Assembly (NCBI RefSeq): GCF_000732325.1
Contig: NZ_BBIW01000024.1
Location: 1 to 42,113, forward strand
Length of the DNA stretch: 42,113 nt
Reading direction: 5' to 3'
Source: Paenibacillus sp. TCA20
GTDB lineage: Bacteria; Bacillota; Bacilli; Paenibacillales; Paenibacillaceae
In this document: piece after piece, positions 25,916 through 35,000 of the stretch
How positions within the stretch are numbered: position 1 is the first letter of the stretch
Layout: each line of letters begins with the position of its first letter
The notes under the pieces: generated by a model
The model's database searches: none
What the model saw: the letters and a program-made list of their open reading frames with translations, nothing else
Told to the model about the DNA's origin: nothing
Position numbers and translations under genes: made by a program

Positions 25916-25946
25916 AAGGAGCAGACGCCATAGCGTGCTGCTCCTT
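25916..25946. terminator. Bidirectional terminator between kinase and merR genes
   Basis: Stem AAGGAGCAG/CTGCTCCTT extended by CG/CG, with U-rich tracts on both sides; serves the plus-strand kinase and the minus-strand akr-merR operon. Confidence 0.8.
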
Positions 25947-25962
25947 CTATTTTCGTATCCAT

Positions 25963-26352
25963 TTAGCTCCCGCCGGATCGATTCAACCCCTGCTCTTTCT
26001 TCAGGATGGTCTCCTCATATCTCGATATTTTATCATCCAGCCGTTCCAGCAATTGTTTCATGTCTTCAAATCTCGTATGAAGCTGCATACGCTGTTCCAT
26101 CAACAATTCTTTTCTAGACTCCAGCGTTTCATCCCCCTGCTGGAACAGACCAACGTATTCGATCAGTGCTTCAACGGGTAGTCCTGAACCACGCATACAC
26201 TTAATAAATTCCACCCATTTACAATCGTCTTCTGTATAATCTCTAATTCCGCTCTTGTTACGGTTGACGGGTGGAATAAGTCCGACTCTTTCATAGTAAC
26301 GAAGCGTATCTGGCGTTAATTTAAACTTCTCACTCACCTCTGCGATCAGCAC
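25963..26352 (-). CDS. MerR-family transcriptional regulator
   Basis: 129-residue MerR protein: N-terminal winged helix (LIAEVSEKFKLTPDTLRYYERVGLIPPVNRNKSGIRDY) and a dimerisation coiled coil. It resembles AdhR-type regulators that sense carbonyl or aldehyde stress and activate reductases; there is no metal-binding cysteine set. The start is a GTG (26350-26352) with GGGGAGG 9 nt upstream. It lies 38 nt after the aldo-keto reductase stop, so both are transcribed from the 19-bp-spacer promoter at 27436-27466, giving autoregulation. Confidence 0.9.
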   Translation of the reverse strand: MLIAEVSEKFKLTPDTLRYYERVGLIPPVNRNKSGIRDYTEDDCKWVEFIKCMRGSGLPVEALIEYVGLFQQGDETLESRKELLMEQRMQLHTRFEDMKQLLERLDDKISRYEETILKKEQGLNRSGGS

Positions 26353-26390
26353 ACAGCCTTACCTCCCCTCATACCAACCAAGCCCTAATC

Positions 26391-27383
26391 TTAACGGGAG
26401 AGCGCACCAACCACCGGATGTGGAACATATGGCTCTTCCAGTGCTGTAACCTCTTCAGGAGTCAATTGAATAGACAATGCGGCAGCCGCATTCTCAAGGT
26501 GAGATATTTTCGTTGCACCAATGATAGGTGCGGTGACAGGTTCTTTTTGCAGCAGCCAAGCAAGTGCGATCTGCGCACGAGGAACCCCGCGTTTCTCCGC
26601 GATCGCCGCAAGCTGATCCACAATCAAGCGATCTTTATCCGCCATCGGATCATATTTGGACTTCGCCGTTTGATCCGTCTCGGAACGATGGGTTGTCCCC
26701 TCCCAATCTCGAGTCAATCTTCCACCGGCAAGCGGACTGTAAGGGATGACACCAATCTTCTCTTCCCGGCACAACGGCAGCATCTCACGCTCCTCTTCCC
26801 GATAGATCAGATTCAAATGATTCTGCATGGACACAAAGCGAGTCCAACCGTTACGCTCTGCTACATTCAGCGCTTTCAAGAACTGCCATGCATACATCGC
26901 CGAAGCACCAATGTACCTTGCTTTGCCGGCCTTCACCACATCATGCAGGGCCTCCATGGTTTCCTCAATTGGCGTCTCATAGTCCCAGCGGTGAATTTGG
27001 TACAGATCTACATAATCGGTCCCCAGCCTTTTTAAGCTTTTATCAATTTCACTCATAATGGCCTTACGGGAAAGACCTGCGCCATTGGGACCCTGGTGCA
27101 TGCGAAAATGCACCTTTGTCGCCAGGACAATTTCGTCACGATTGGCGTAATCCTTCAGCGCTCTGCCTACGATCTCCTCGCTTGTCCCATCCGAGTATAC
27201 ATTCGCTGTATCAAAGAAATTGATACCCAGCTCAAGCGCTTTTTTAATTACCGGACGGCTGTTCTCTTCATTAAGTACCCATGGGTGAATCCAGCGGTCT
27301 GCTTCTCCAAAGCCCATGCAGCCAAGACAAAGCCGGGATACATCCAAACCGGTATTTCCAAGCTTTACGTATTCCATTTCCAT
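26391..27383 (-). CDS. Aldo-keto reductase
   Basis: 330-residue NADPH-dependent aldo-keto reductase. The catalytic tetrad is visible: D58 (INFFDTANVYSDG), Y63, K90 (LATKVHF) and H131 (QIHRWD). The C-terminal cofactor motif PIIGATKISHLENA is present. Start ATG 27383 with GAGGTG 8 nt upstream. Probably reduces aldehydes or ketones in detoxification, judging by its pairing with a MerR regulator of the AdhR kind; actual substrates cannot be told. Confidence 0.93.
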   Translation of the reverse strand: MEMEYVKLGNTGLDVSRLCLGCMGFGEADRWIHPWVLNEENSRPVIKKALELGINFFDTANVYSDGTSEEIVGRALKDYANRDEIVLATKVHFRMHQGPNGAGLSRKAIMSEIDKSLKRLGTDYVDLYQIHRWDYETPIEETMEALHDVVKAGKARYIGASAMYAWQFLKALNVAERNGWTRFVSMQNHLNLIYREEEREMLPLCREEKIGVIPYSPLAGGRLTRDWEGTTHRSETDQTAKSKYDPMADKDRLIVDQLAAIAEKRGVPRAQIALAWLLQKEPVTAPIIGATKISHLENAAAALSIQLTPEEVTALEEPYVPHPVVGALSR

Positions 27384-27435
27384 TCTGTAAGCACCTCAGT
27401 TTCCATTAATGTCATCAGCTCGGCTGATCCCCGTT

Positions 27436-27466
27436 ATTATCACACCTGGAGTTAACTCCAAGTCAA
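27436..27466 (-). promoter_or_regulatory. MerR-type promoter/operator for akr-merR
   Basis: -35 TTGACT (27461-27466) and -10 GATAAT (27436-27441) are separated by 19 bp, the over-long spacer that MerR activators correct by DNA distortion. The spacer contains the perfect palindrome TGGAGTTAACTCCA (27447-27460). Confidence 0.92.
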
Positions 27467-27520
27467 TACCTATTTAGAAGATTAGCTCATTAATGAGGGT
27501 ACTCTTATATAATCATGTGC

Positions 27521-28402
27521 TTATGCGCCTGTACCGAATCTTTTGCGATAACCGCATTTACGACACAGCTCCTCCACCGCTTCCCGCCGCGAGAAGCCAT
27601 AGAACAGATTATTTGCCCTCTCACCCTCCACAATCTCGGAGAACGGAGTGCTGTTTATATTTCCTAGATTAATAACACCCTCACCGTCCAGACAGCAAGG
27701 AATGACAGTGCCATCCACCAATACCCCGGCTTGTGTTCGAAGCCCATGACAGAAGCCTTTGCCATCATCCTCCTGAGCTGCTAGAGACGGCCATTCAAAC
27801 TCATGATCCTGATTCAAGTATATGTTCTTCGCGATCTTAACTCCGCTGCCGGGTGTCACCTTCTCTTGAATCTTGAAGTCCAGTTCAAATTCTCGCTCCA
27901 GCACTTCAAGCGTCTCCCGATTACGCTGCTTCTCCACATTGGTCATGTTATCCTGCGTCAAGTTCCATAACCGGAACGATACAATGATATCTTGCTTGAC
28001 CGCTTCTCGGACAAACGAAATGATACTGGCTAGATATCCTTCCCGATTCGTCGAGCCCTCATGACCGTCAAAGCTATGGAGCGAGAAGTTCATCTGCCTG
28101 ACGGCTGGCTTCCCAAGGATCCGATGCTTCGACTTCTCGATCAGCGTTCCGTTCGTCGTCATGTTTACCTTGAACCCCTTGGCATAAGCAGCATCCAGCA
28201 GCTGATCCAGCTTCGGGTGCAGCAGCGGTTCGCCTTTGACATGCAGATAGATGTGGTTCGTATGCGGTTTGATCTGATCCAGAATATGATTAAAAGTATC
28301 CAACTGCATAAATTTAGCCTGACGGCTGGTCTGCGGACAGAAGCTGCAGGCAAGATTACAGATGCTCGTAATTTCAACGTATACCTTCTTGAATGTCTTC
28401 AA
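27521..28402 (-). CDS. Radical SAM protein with SPASM-like C-terminus
   Basis: 293-residue radical SAM enzyme. The cluster-binding CxxxCxxC is C15-C19-C22 (SICNLACSFC). A C-terminal cysteine-rich region (FCHGLRTQAG, IPCCLDGEGVINLGN, LCRKCGYRKRF) resembles a SPASM/twitch auxiliary-cluster domain. The start is a TTG (28400-28402) with GGAG 10 nt upstream. It is the last gene of a probable operon after the polysaccharide deacetylase and YkyA genes (41-nt gap). No precursor peptide or recognisable substrate gene was seen around it. Confidence 0.88.
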   Translation of the reverse strand: MKTFKKVYVEITSICNLACSFCPQTSRQAKFMQLDTFNHILDQIKPHTNHIYLHVKGEPLLHPKLDQLLDAAYAKGFKVNMTTNGTLIEKSKHRILGKPAVRQMNFSLHSFDGHEGSTNREGYLASIISFVREAVKQDIIVSFRLWNLTQDNMTNVEKQRNRETLEVLEREFELDFKIQEKVTPGSGVKIAKNIYLNQDHEFEWPSLAAQEDDGKGFCHGLRTQAGVLVDGTVIPCCLDGEGVINLGNINSTPFSEIVEGERANNLFYGFSRREAVEELCRKCGYRKRFGTGA

Positions 28403-28443
28403 CTCGTACGTTCTCCATTCTTTGTAAGATCTGTTCTACCAGT

Positions 28444-29109
28444 TTACAACAATGCCTTGATCTCTGCTACAAAAGCCTGGTGTTTATCATTGAACGCCTT
28501 CGTCGCCTCGTTAAACTTATTCTTCATCTCATTCACTTCCGCAAATACAAGATTGCGTTCAGCCACCTTTGCTTTGAGTTCAGTGATCGAGAGAAGGCTG
28601 CCCTTCTCTTCCAGCAGAGCGTACAGCTCGGTTTCTATCTGGAGAGCCGATTCATATTGGGTGTACAGCTGATCAAAAATATGCTGCCGCTCTTGATAGT
28701 CAGCCCACAGCTCCTCTGCGCGTAAGGACATTTCTTCGCTGACCTTGCTGTTTCTATAAGCAGACAGTTCCTCCTCCCAGCGCTCACTCTCAATTTTCGC
28801 AGCATCCATGATGGTTCTCGAAGCATGGAGCAGCTCATTGCGCTCTTTTACATGAATCCGTGCTTGGCCCAACAGCTCTGCGAGCTCCTTATTATCTTCT
28901 CTACCTTGATCCAAAATCGCCTCATAGAGGACCATATCCTCCTCTTCAAGCAGAGCGAGCTGATTCAGATTAGAATGCATCTGATTCTCGGTTTGTACCG
29001 TCGTCTCGATGGCATGCACCATATTCACCGCTTCCTCCTTGCTGCAGGCGGTTAATATGATGATGCTCACAAAGAATACAACGAACTTTCTAATACTACC
29101 CCTTACCAT
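28444..29109 (-). CDS. ykyA: YkyA-family lipoprotein
   Basis: 221-residue lipoprotein: signal peptide ending ILTAC (Cys22), then an almost entirely helical, Glu/Lys-rich body likely to form coiled coils. It matches the YkyA-type putative cell-wall-binding lipoprotein family of Bacillales, whose function is poorly known. Start ATG 29109 with AGAGGA 8 nt upstream; 20 nt after the deacetylase stop. The context suggests a cell-envelope role. Confidence 0.75.
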   Translation of the reverse strand: MVRGSIRKFVVFFVSIIILTACSKEEAVNMVHAIETTVQTENQMHSNLNQLALLEEEDMVLYEAILDQGREDNKELAELLGQARIHVKERNELLHASRTIMDAAKIESERWEEELSAYRNSKVSEEMSLRAEELWADYQERQHIFDQLYTQYESALQIETELYALLEEKGSLLSITELKAKVAERNLVFAEVNEMKNKFNEATKAFNDKHQAFVAEIKALL

Positions 29110-29129
29110 ACCGGTCTTCCTCTCTCTAT

Positions 29130-30023
29130 CTATAGCCTTGTATCGTGTGGAAAATTCATTACAAAGTGCTGCTCGGGATTGTAAGCCTCAACCTTATACC
29201 CCATTCTCTTCAAGTATTGAATAATTGCAGGCAGCGCTTCGAGTGTTTGCTCCTTCTCATGGAACAGGATGACTTCCACATCCCGGTGCGCATCCTTCTT
29301 GACGTTGCTTACAATCTGCTTCGGCTTGCCCGGCAAATCCCAGTCAAGTGAGTCAATCGTCCAGTCCCACAGCTTGTAGCCCGAATCGGCAATATCCTCT
29401 CGGAACTCCTCGCCAATCTGAGGTGCGCTTCCAAAAGGCGCACGTATCAACTCCGGCGCATAGCCTGTAATCTCCTGAATGATCGCCTGCTCTTCATTTA
29501 CCTCATCCAGAAAATTTTTAGAACCGCCGCTCTTATATAAATGATGATAATTATGACTCATCGTGTGCATTCCCGGATAATGTCCTTCCTCCGTGAGCCG
29601 TTTCACTGCTTCTGGATATTTATGTATTTCAGAACCGATCATAAAAAACGTCGCCTTCACATCGTGCTGCTGCAGAACATCGAGAATAGCATCGGTATAT
29701 TTACTCGGCCCATCATCGAACGTAATATAGGCTGTCTTCTCTACATTTCCTTTATAAATGACGGGCAGCTTCTTCTCCGTCTTCATTACTGTAAATCCTC
29801 CCAGCAGGCTCGGCTGATCTATCTCCGTCTGGACTCCCTCATACGGCCCGAAGAGGCTTGTATCCAAATTGCTAAAATTCCATATCAGTAGGATCGCACC
29901 GGCCACAATGAATGTAGCAATGAAGCTGCGATACAATCTCTTTCTTATACGTTGGGCTCTGCGATTCATTCTTCTGTTGGAGCTGCGATGGGTATGTTGT
30001 GCTGTTCTTCGATCTCTTCTCAA
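29130..30023 (-). CDS. Membrane-anchored polysaccharide deacetylase (NodB domain)
   Basis: 297-residue protein with an Arg-rich cytoplasmic N-terminus, one transmembrane segment (about 33-50) and an external NodB/polysaccharide deacetylase domain (about 95-285). Metal and catalytic motifs are TFDDGPS (D103, D104) and H153-TMS-H157; motif 3 reads RAPFG; motif 4 WDWTIDSLDW. The last motif is ILFHE, where many family members have ILxHD. Probably removes acetyl groups from peptidoglycan or a related wall polymer. The called start is a TTG (30021-30023) after a weak AAGAAGTG; an ATG 18 codons on is possible. Confidence 0.88.
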   Translation of the reverse strand: MRRDRRTAQHTHRSSNRRMNRRAQRIRKRLYRSFIATFIVAGAILLIWNFSNLDTSLFGPYEGVQTEIDQPSLLGGFTVMKTEKKLPVIYKGNVEKTAYITFDDGPSKYTDAILDVLQQHDVKATFFMIGSEIHKYPEAVKRLTEEGHYPGMHTMSHNYHHLYKSGGSKNFLDEVNEEQAIIQEITGYAPELIRAPFGSAPQIGEEFREDIADSGYKLWDWTIDSLDWDLPGKPKQIVSNVKKDAHRDVEVILFHEKEQTLEALPAIIQYLKRMGYKVEAYNPEQHFVMNFPHDTRL

Positions 30024-30170
30024 ACGGTGTCACTTCTTTCAAGATGTGGTTTTATGAAATTGATTCGTCTTTCTATTATTTAGGTTAAAATAAATAGCCT
30101 CGACTTGAATGACAACCAGGTAACAATCGAATAAAATAATCTTAATAAAAACAATATTCCTAATATATCC

Positions 30171-30191
30171 AAAGGAGCGATGCTCCACTTG
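30171..30191 (+). promoter_or_regulatory. Ribosome site inside a small hairpin, serine hydrolase start
   Basis: AAAGGAG stands only 2 nt before the first ATG (30180), and GGAGC pairs with GCTCC across it. A TTG at 30189, in frame and 11 nt from GGAG, is the alternative start. Confidence 0.4.
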
Positions 30192-31214
30192 AGTCCCTTT
30201 CTATCACTTACCATTCAAAATTTCATAGACTCTTGTCTGGAAAGCTACTATGCCAAGCACAAAGAGGCCGTACTCGTGATCGGCACTGTCTATCGTAACG
30301 AAAGACGCGTATATGGAATCGGTAATTTAAGCCCCTATCCTACGTCCGAATATAGCAGACTGATCTACGAGATCGGCTCGATTACCAAGCTCTTCACGGT
30401 GTCTTTACTGGCCCAGCTGCATTATGACGGCTTCCTGACCATCGACGAATCACTTGGACAATATGTCCCCCTGCTCCCGCCCGACTCGCCGGTTACATTC
30501 CAGCATCTCGCGACCCACACCTCGGGTCTGCCGTCACGGAGCATTCTGCGGGAAACCAGGAATTTGTTCGACACCAGGAACAGCCGTGATCCCTACTCTG
30601 CATTCAGCTTATCCGAAGCTGCGTTCTACTTGCGCAAAATTTCAGCTAAGGAGGCCGGGATTAAATATCAATACTCCAACGCTGGAATGGGACTCTTGGG
30701 ACATGTTCTGGCAACGGAGCTCCAGACGACGTATGAGCTGGCCGTACAGGATGGAATTACAATCCCCCTGCAAATGCCCGACACCGCAATCCATCTCTCC
30801 TCTGAAGCACGGGAGAGGTTTGTTCCCGGGTATACGGGCCGCCGGAGAGCCGCAGAGCTTGTACTTCAGGATTTTCCTGGCACCGGTGCGTTCCGCTCCA
30901 GCATCAGCGACCTGTTAACGTTTCTATCCGTACATATGGGCGTGCACCCGGACAAGGAAATGACCAGCATCTATTCTATTACCCAGCAATTACATTTTCA
31001 AAAAAATGACACGTTTGGCGTCGGACTCGGCTGGTTTCACCAGCTTAAAGATAACCTCATCTGGCATAATGGCGGTACACATGGCTATATGAGCTTTATG
31101 GGTTTTCTCCCCGGACAGGAGATCGGCGTTGTCGTACTGTCTAACAAACGCACCTCCTCCTTCGCAATGAATCCGACCCACATCGGAATGGAGCTGTTAA
31201 AGAGGGTTAGATAA
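30180..31214 (+). CDS. Serine hydrolase, beta-lactamase family
   Basis: 344-residue beta-lactamase-related serine hydrolase (PF00144-type). The motifs are S67-I-T-K70, YSN (QYSNAGMG) and HNGGTHG near residue 290, all typical of class C beta-lactamase/D-aminopeptidase-like enzymes. No signal peptide. The start is uncertain: ATG 30180 is almost on top of the ribosome site, and the TTG at 30189 may be used. It is not a close duplicate of the hydrolase at 8651. It runs divergently from the deacetylase cluster and ends in a strong terminator. Confidence 0.9.
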   Translation: MLHLSPFLSLTIQNFIDSCLESYYAKHKEAVLVIGTVYRNERRVYGIGNLSPYPTSEYSRLIYEIGSITKLFTVSLLAQLHYDGFLTIDESLGQYVPLLPPDSPVTFQHLATHTSGLPSRSILRETRNLFDTRNSRDPYSAFSLSEAAFYLRKISAKEAGIKYQYSNAGMGLLGHVLATELQTTYELAVQDGITIPLQMPDTAIHLSSEARERFVPGYTGRRRAAELVLQDFPGTGAFRSSISDLLTFLSVHMGVHPDKEMTSIYSITQQLHFQKNDTFGVGLGWFHQLKDNLIWHNGGTHGYMSFMGFLPGQEIGVVVLSNKRTSSFAMNPTHIGMELLKRVR

Positions 31215-31262
31215 ATAAGCGAGTGCCTCTCTGCAAGAATGGAGAGAGGACACCCGCTTATT
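31214..31262. terminator. Bidirectional terminator between serine hydrolase and DUF975 genes
   Basis: Long interrupted stem: AATAAGCG with CGCTTATT outside, GTG/CAC and CTCTCT/AGAGAG inside, followed on the plus strand by TTTATT. It serves both convergent genes. Confidence 0.85.
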
Positions 31263-31279
31263 TTATTGTCGGCACAATA

Positions 31280-31951
31280 TCAGGATAAAGCAGGTTGTTG
31301 GTTAACCCTCCTGAGTTCATCGTAAAAAGCAGCTTGCGCAGCGGAAAAGTAAGGACCCACAAACAACCAAGCCAGACCTAGCGTAACCGCGGTGAGAGCC
31401 CCCCAGCCCAGAAAGCTGAGCAGGAATACAAAGTAATTCCACTTATAGCCTTCCATCAACCTTCGGCTCTCTGTGATCGCCTGTACAGCCGAATATTCAG
31501 GATGATCCTGTAAGATATACGGTGTCTGTGAATAGGAGAGCAGCTTAATGATGCCGGGAACAACAAGCAGCAGGGTCCACATCAGCAGAAAAAGGCAAGA
31601 TACAATCGAAGTCCAGATGAGCTTTAATACCTTCTCTCCATTTCTATATATCTCGAATATCTCCGTCAGCCATGGATCAAATTTGCGAACAAGATCCAGA
31701 TAGAACCAGAGTGCGGAGGTTAAGAGCGGAGTAATCACAATGCCCAAGAGGAGAATATAAAAGTTAAATTGGAAGAGGGATTCCTCCATCCCCTTCCACC
31801 GTTCATAACCACCTCTGCTGCGGATATCAAAGATAAGGGGGAAGACGAGCGTTAGGATGACTATGAGTACGGTCAGCAGAATGACACGCCACCAAGCTCC
31901 TCTGAGCGAGCCTAACGCCCGGCGCTTCGTATCCAGAATAGAGATATTCAT
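31280..31951 (-). CDS. DUF975-family membrane protein
   Basis: 223-residue integral membrane protein with about five hydrophobic segments; the N-terminal ISILDTKRRALGSLRGAWWRV and the GVPGIIKLLSYSQTPYILxDxP-like loop (here VVPGIIKLLSYSQTPYILQDHPE) are typical of DUF975. Function unknown. Start ATG 31951 with GGGAGGAG 9 nt upstream. A single gene between two terminator-like hairpins. Confidence 0.88.
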   Translation of the reverse strand: MNISILDTKRRALGSLRGAWWRVILLTVLIVILTLVFPLIFDIRSRGGYERWKGMEESLFQFNFYILLLGIVITPLLTSALWFYLDLVRKFDPWLTEIFEIYRNGEKVLKLIWTSIVSCLFLLMWTLLLVVPGIIKLLSYSQTPYILQDHPEYSAVQAITESRRLMEGYKWNYFVFLLSFLGWGALTAVTLGLAWLFVGPYFSAAQAAFYDELRRVNQQPALS

Positions 31952-32030
31952 ATTGGAGTGCTCCTCCCATTTTCATTTGAAACACTAATATGCTACATAT
32001 TTTTCCAGTATACTATAAACCGTTCCAACA

Positions 32031-32064
32031 AGAAGAGGACAGCATAATTGCACTGTCCTCTTCT
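32031..32064 (-). terminator. Probable terminator after the LTD/EEP nuclease gene
   Basis: Perfect 12-bp stem AGAAGAGGACAG/CTGTCCTCTTCT with a 10-nt loop, 19 nt past the stop. The following T-rich tract is short (CTTGTTGG). Confidence 0.65.
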
Positions 32065-32082
32065 AATTAAATTGAATATAAA

Positions 32083-35000
32083 TTAATTTTGGTTATAGAC
32101 CAGAAGATCAAGCATCCGGTTGATTACAGCAGCACTTTCCGCTCTAGTCGCTGATCTGGATGGGTCGAAGCGATCTGTTCGATCGCCGTATAATACACCG
32201 AGTCTGCTCAGTTCATCAACGGCTTCCTCAGCCCAGTCATGAATCCTTACGTTGTCCAAGTAGGTTATTGCACGATCAGAGCTTGTCGGTTCGTAGGCTG
32301 CGAACTGCATTGCACGATAAGTCATTACGGCGATCTCTTCACGGGTAATGTGCTGATTCGGCTGATAGCTGCCATCCGAGTAGCCAGTAATCAGCCCTGC
32401 ACTCCCAGCTGCCTGTATACTATGTGCATACCATGCGCTGTTCGGTACATCCGTGTAGATTATAGCTTCCGGTGTATCAGCTAAGCCAAGTGTCCGAACC
32501 AGCATGGCAGCGTATTCTGCTCGAGTAATGGCTGTGTTCGGATCAAAATGGCCTCCCGCTGTACCGGAAACAATCATCCTGCCTGCCAGCTCCTCCACAT
32601 TGGCACGTGCCCAGTGACCGTTCATATCTCCAAAGGTCACCGGATGCTCCAGCAGCAAATAGGTACTATTCGAGCGGCTGAATATTTCTACTTCGTTGCC
32701 ATTCGTTTGGAACGGCACAGGCTGCAGCCGATCAGTATTGACTTCGTCCTCTGCACGTACAGCTGCCATATGCTCTAGTCTATCGAGCTCATAAGGGGTT
32801 AGCGTTATCGTTCTTTTTATATATCGATCAAACTCGGTCAGTTCGTAGACCTGCCCCTCTGCTGAGAATGCAGCTATCGAATAATTGACAGCAGCAAGCG
32901 GGGAGTAGCCCTTCAAGCTTGCCAGCTGGATCGCAGCTCGATCCTTCGTTAAGGCGAACCTCAGCTCAAACTCACCAGCTCCGGCACCAAGCTCAGCTCC
33001 GATCTGTGACAGATCAATCTCTTCCATCGGAAGCTCGTAGCTTCCAAAGGACACGCCGATCTGAATTGTCAGCTTCGTTTGGTGCTGGAGCAACAGCTCC
33101 ATGGCTTCCTGCCGTAATGAGATCTGTGCAGAGTCATAGTCCTTATCCTCCATATCGAGCTTTATACGCAGCACTCCATCCTGCAAACTGGATAATGCTG
33201 CTGAAATTTGCTCTCCGGTAACTGCACTTTCGGCAATGCTCATCTCACTATTCGTATTCAGCACGCCTTTTACCGTTATCGTTCCGGGTTCTGTCTCGGC
33301 CGGATCGACAGGCACGGGATTCCCAGCAGGCGGATTCGTGCCAGTGCTGGGTGGAGTCACTGGATCCGTGTCTGGATTCGGATTTGGATTCGGATTTGGA
33401 TTTGGATTCTCCGGCGCTTCTTCACTGCCTGCTCCCACAATATCAATCTGCGCCATGACAGGATCATGATCAGACACTCTTCCGCTTGCTTCTGTAAAAT
33501 CAGCATTCAAATGAACCACATCGGTCTGTGTGTACTCCGTTAAATTTTTGCTTACCAGAATATGATCAAGTGCCTGCGAATTCCCATCATATGTGTAGGT
33601 GTAGCGTTCTCCAGCAGGCAGGGTGTCGATCAGATTATCCAGCTCATCTCCTCTTAGAATCTCGGCCGTCTCCGTGAACTGGAAGTCATTCAAGTCCCCC
33701 AGCACAATGACATTTGCTTCTTTATTTAACGCTTCATTGCCCTCTATGATGTTCTTCACAAAACCATTCACGACTGCTGCAATGTCGTGGCGCTGTGTTT
33801 CACTAGTCAGGACCGGAGGCTGAACATTGCCGAATGGACCGTTGTCACCCGATTTGGAATTGAAATGATTGGCAATCACGATGACCTTCTCTCCCCGGAA
33901 TTCAAACTGGGCAGCAAGCGGCTTCCGTGATTCCAAAAAAGCAGCATGCTGCGGCTCGATTCGGCCGGGATTTACACTAAGCTGATCCTGATTCGCATCA
34001 TAGGCCACTGCCTCAGTGGAACCTCCCTTTCGCTCTTCTATGCTCTCGGCTAAGGTTACTCGTTCCGGATTATAGAGAAAGCCTACTCGGATATTCCCGC
34101 CGGGAGCTCCACCGTCCTCATTGTTGACCGGAGCAATGTCGGTAAATGCGTATTCCGGTCCGCCATTTGCCATAATGGCGTCAATCAATACCTGATAGCT
34201 GTCGTCCGCTTCAACGATGCCGTTGTCTGTCTGACCGTTATCATCCTGCACTTCTACCAGTCCAATAATATCTGGCTGCTTCATGTTCGAAGTGATAGAT
34301 GCTGCAAGCTTCGTAATCTTGCTGCTGCCGACACCCGGATAGAAGTTCTCAATATTATAACTGGCTACGATCAGCTGCTCCGGATCAGGTTCAATATATG
34401 TTACCTCTTGCTCATAAACCGATGGGAGGAGCGCAGGCAATGAATCCTTCGCAGGAATCACTTTAAAGTTGCCTGCATTATATCCGATCACACCCGTTAC
34501 ATCGCTCGCAAACTGATTCCCCGTTCGGATATCTTGATTCATAGCCATCGAAGCAATCAGAAGCCGCTGCGGGTTCAGGTTACCCTCCTGCTTCAGAACA
34601 AGACCGCCAGCCGGCGTAAACACTTCCTCTTCTCCATTATCAATACGAGTTGGAATGTTCATGATCTGGCTGCTTGTCCACGTTGGACTCATAACCGCCG
34701 GGGACTCTAAACGAACCCTCATGCCTTCCAGCGATTCGTAGAAGTCGATCGCATCCTCTTCCGGATCAAAGACAGTGAACCCGTCATTATCAATCACCTC
34801 GGAAGGAATAGCTCTGCCGTTCTTCCCAAGTAAGATTGGAGGAGGCAGCTCCTCGGTCTCTCCCGTCTTTAAGATGGAGGTCGGTACAATTTGTGTCGTT
34901 GTTAGATTACTGCTGCTTCCCTCGTTGTACTCTGCCACTGTACCGCTGATCTTTACCATTTCCCCAGTAGCTGGCTTTAAGTCGAGATTAGTACTATAAA

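Noticed and set aside
8651..30180. The two serine hydrolases as a recent duplication
   Set aside because: They share only family motifs (SxxK, YxN) and differ in most of their sequence.
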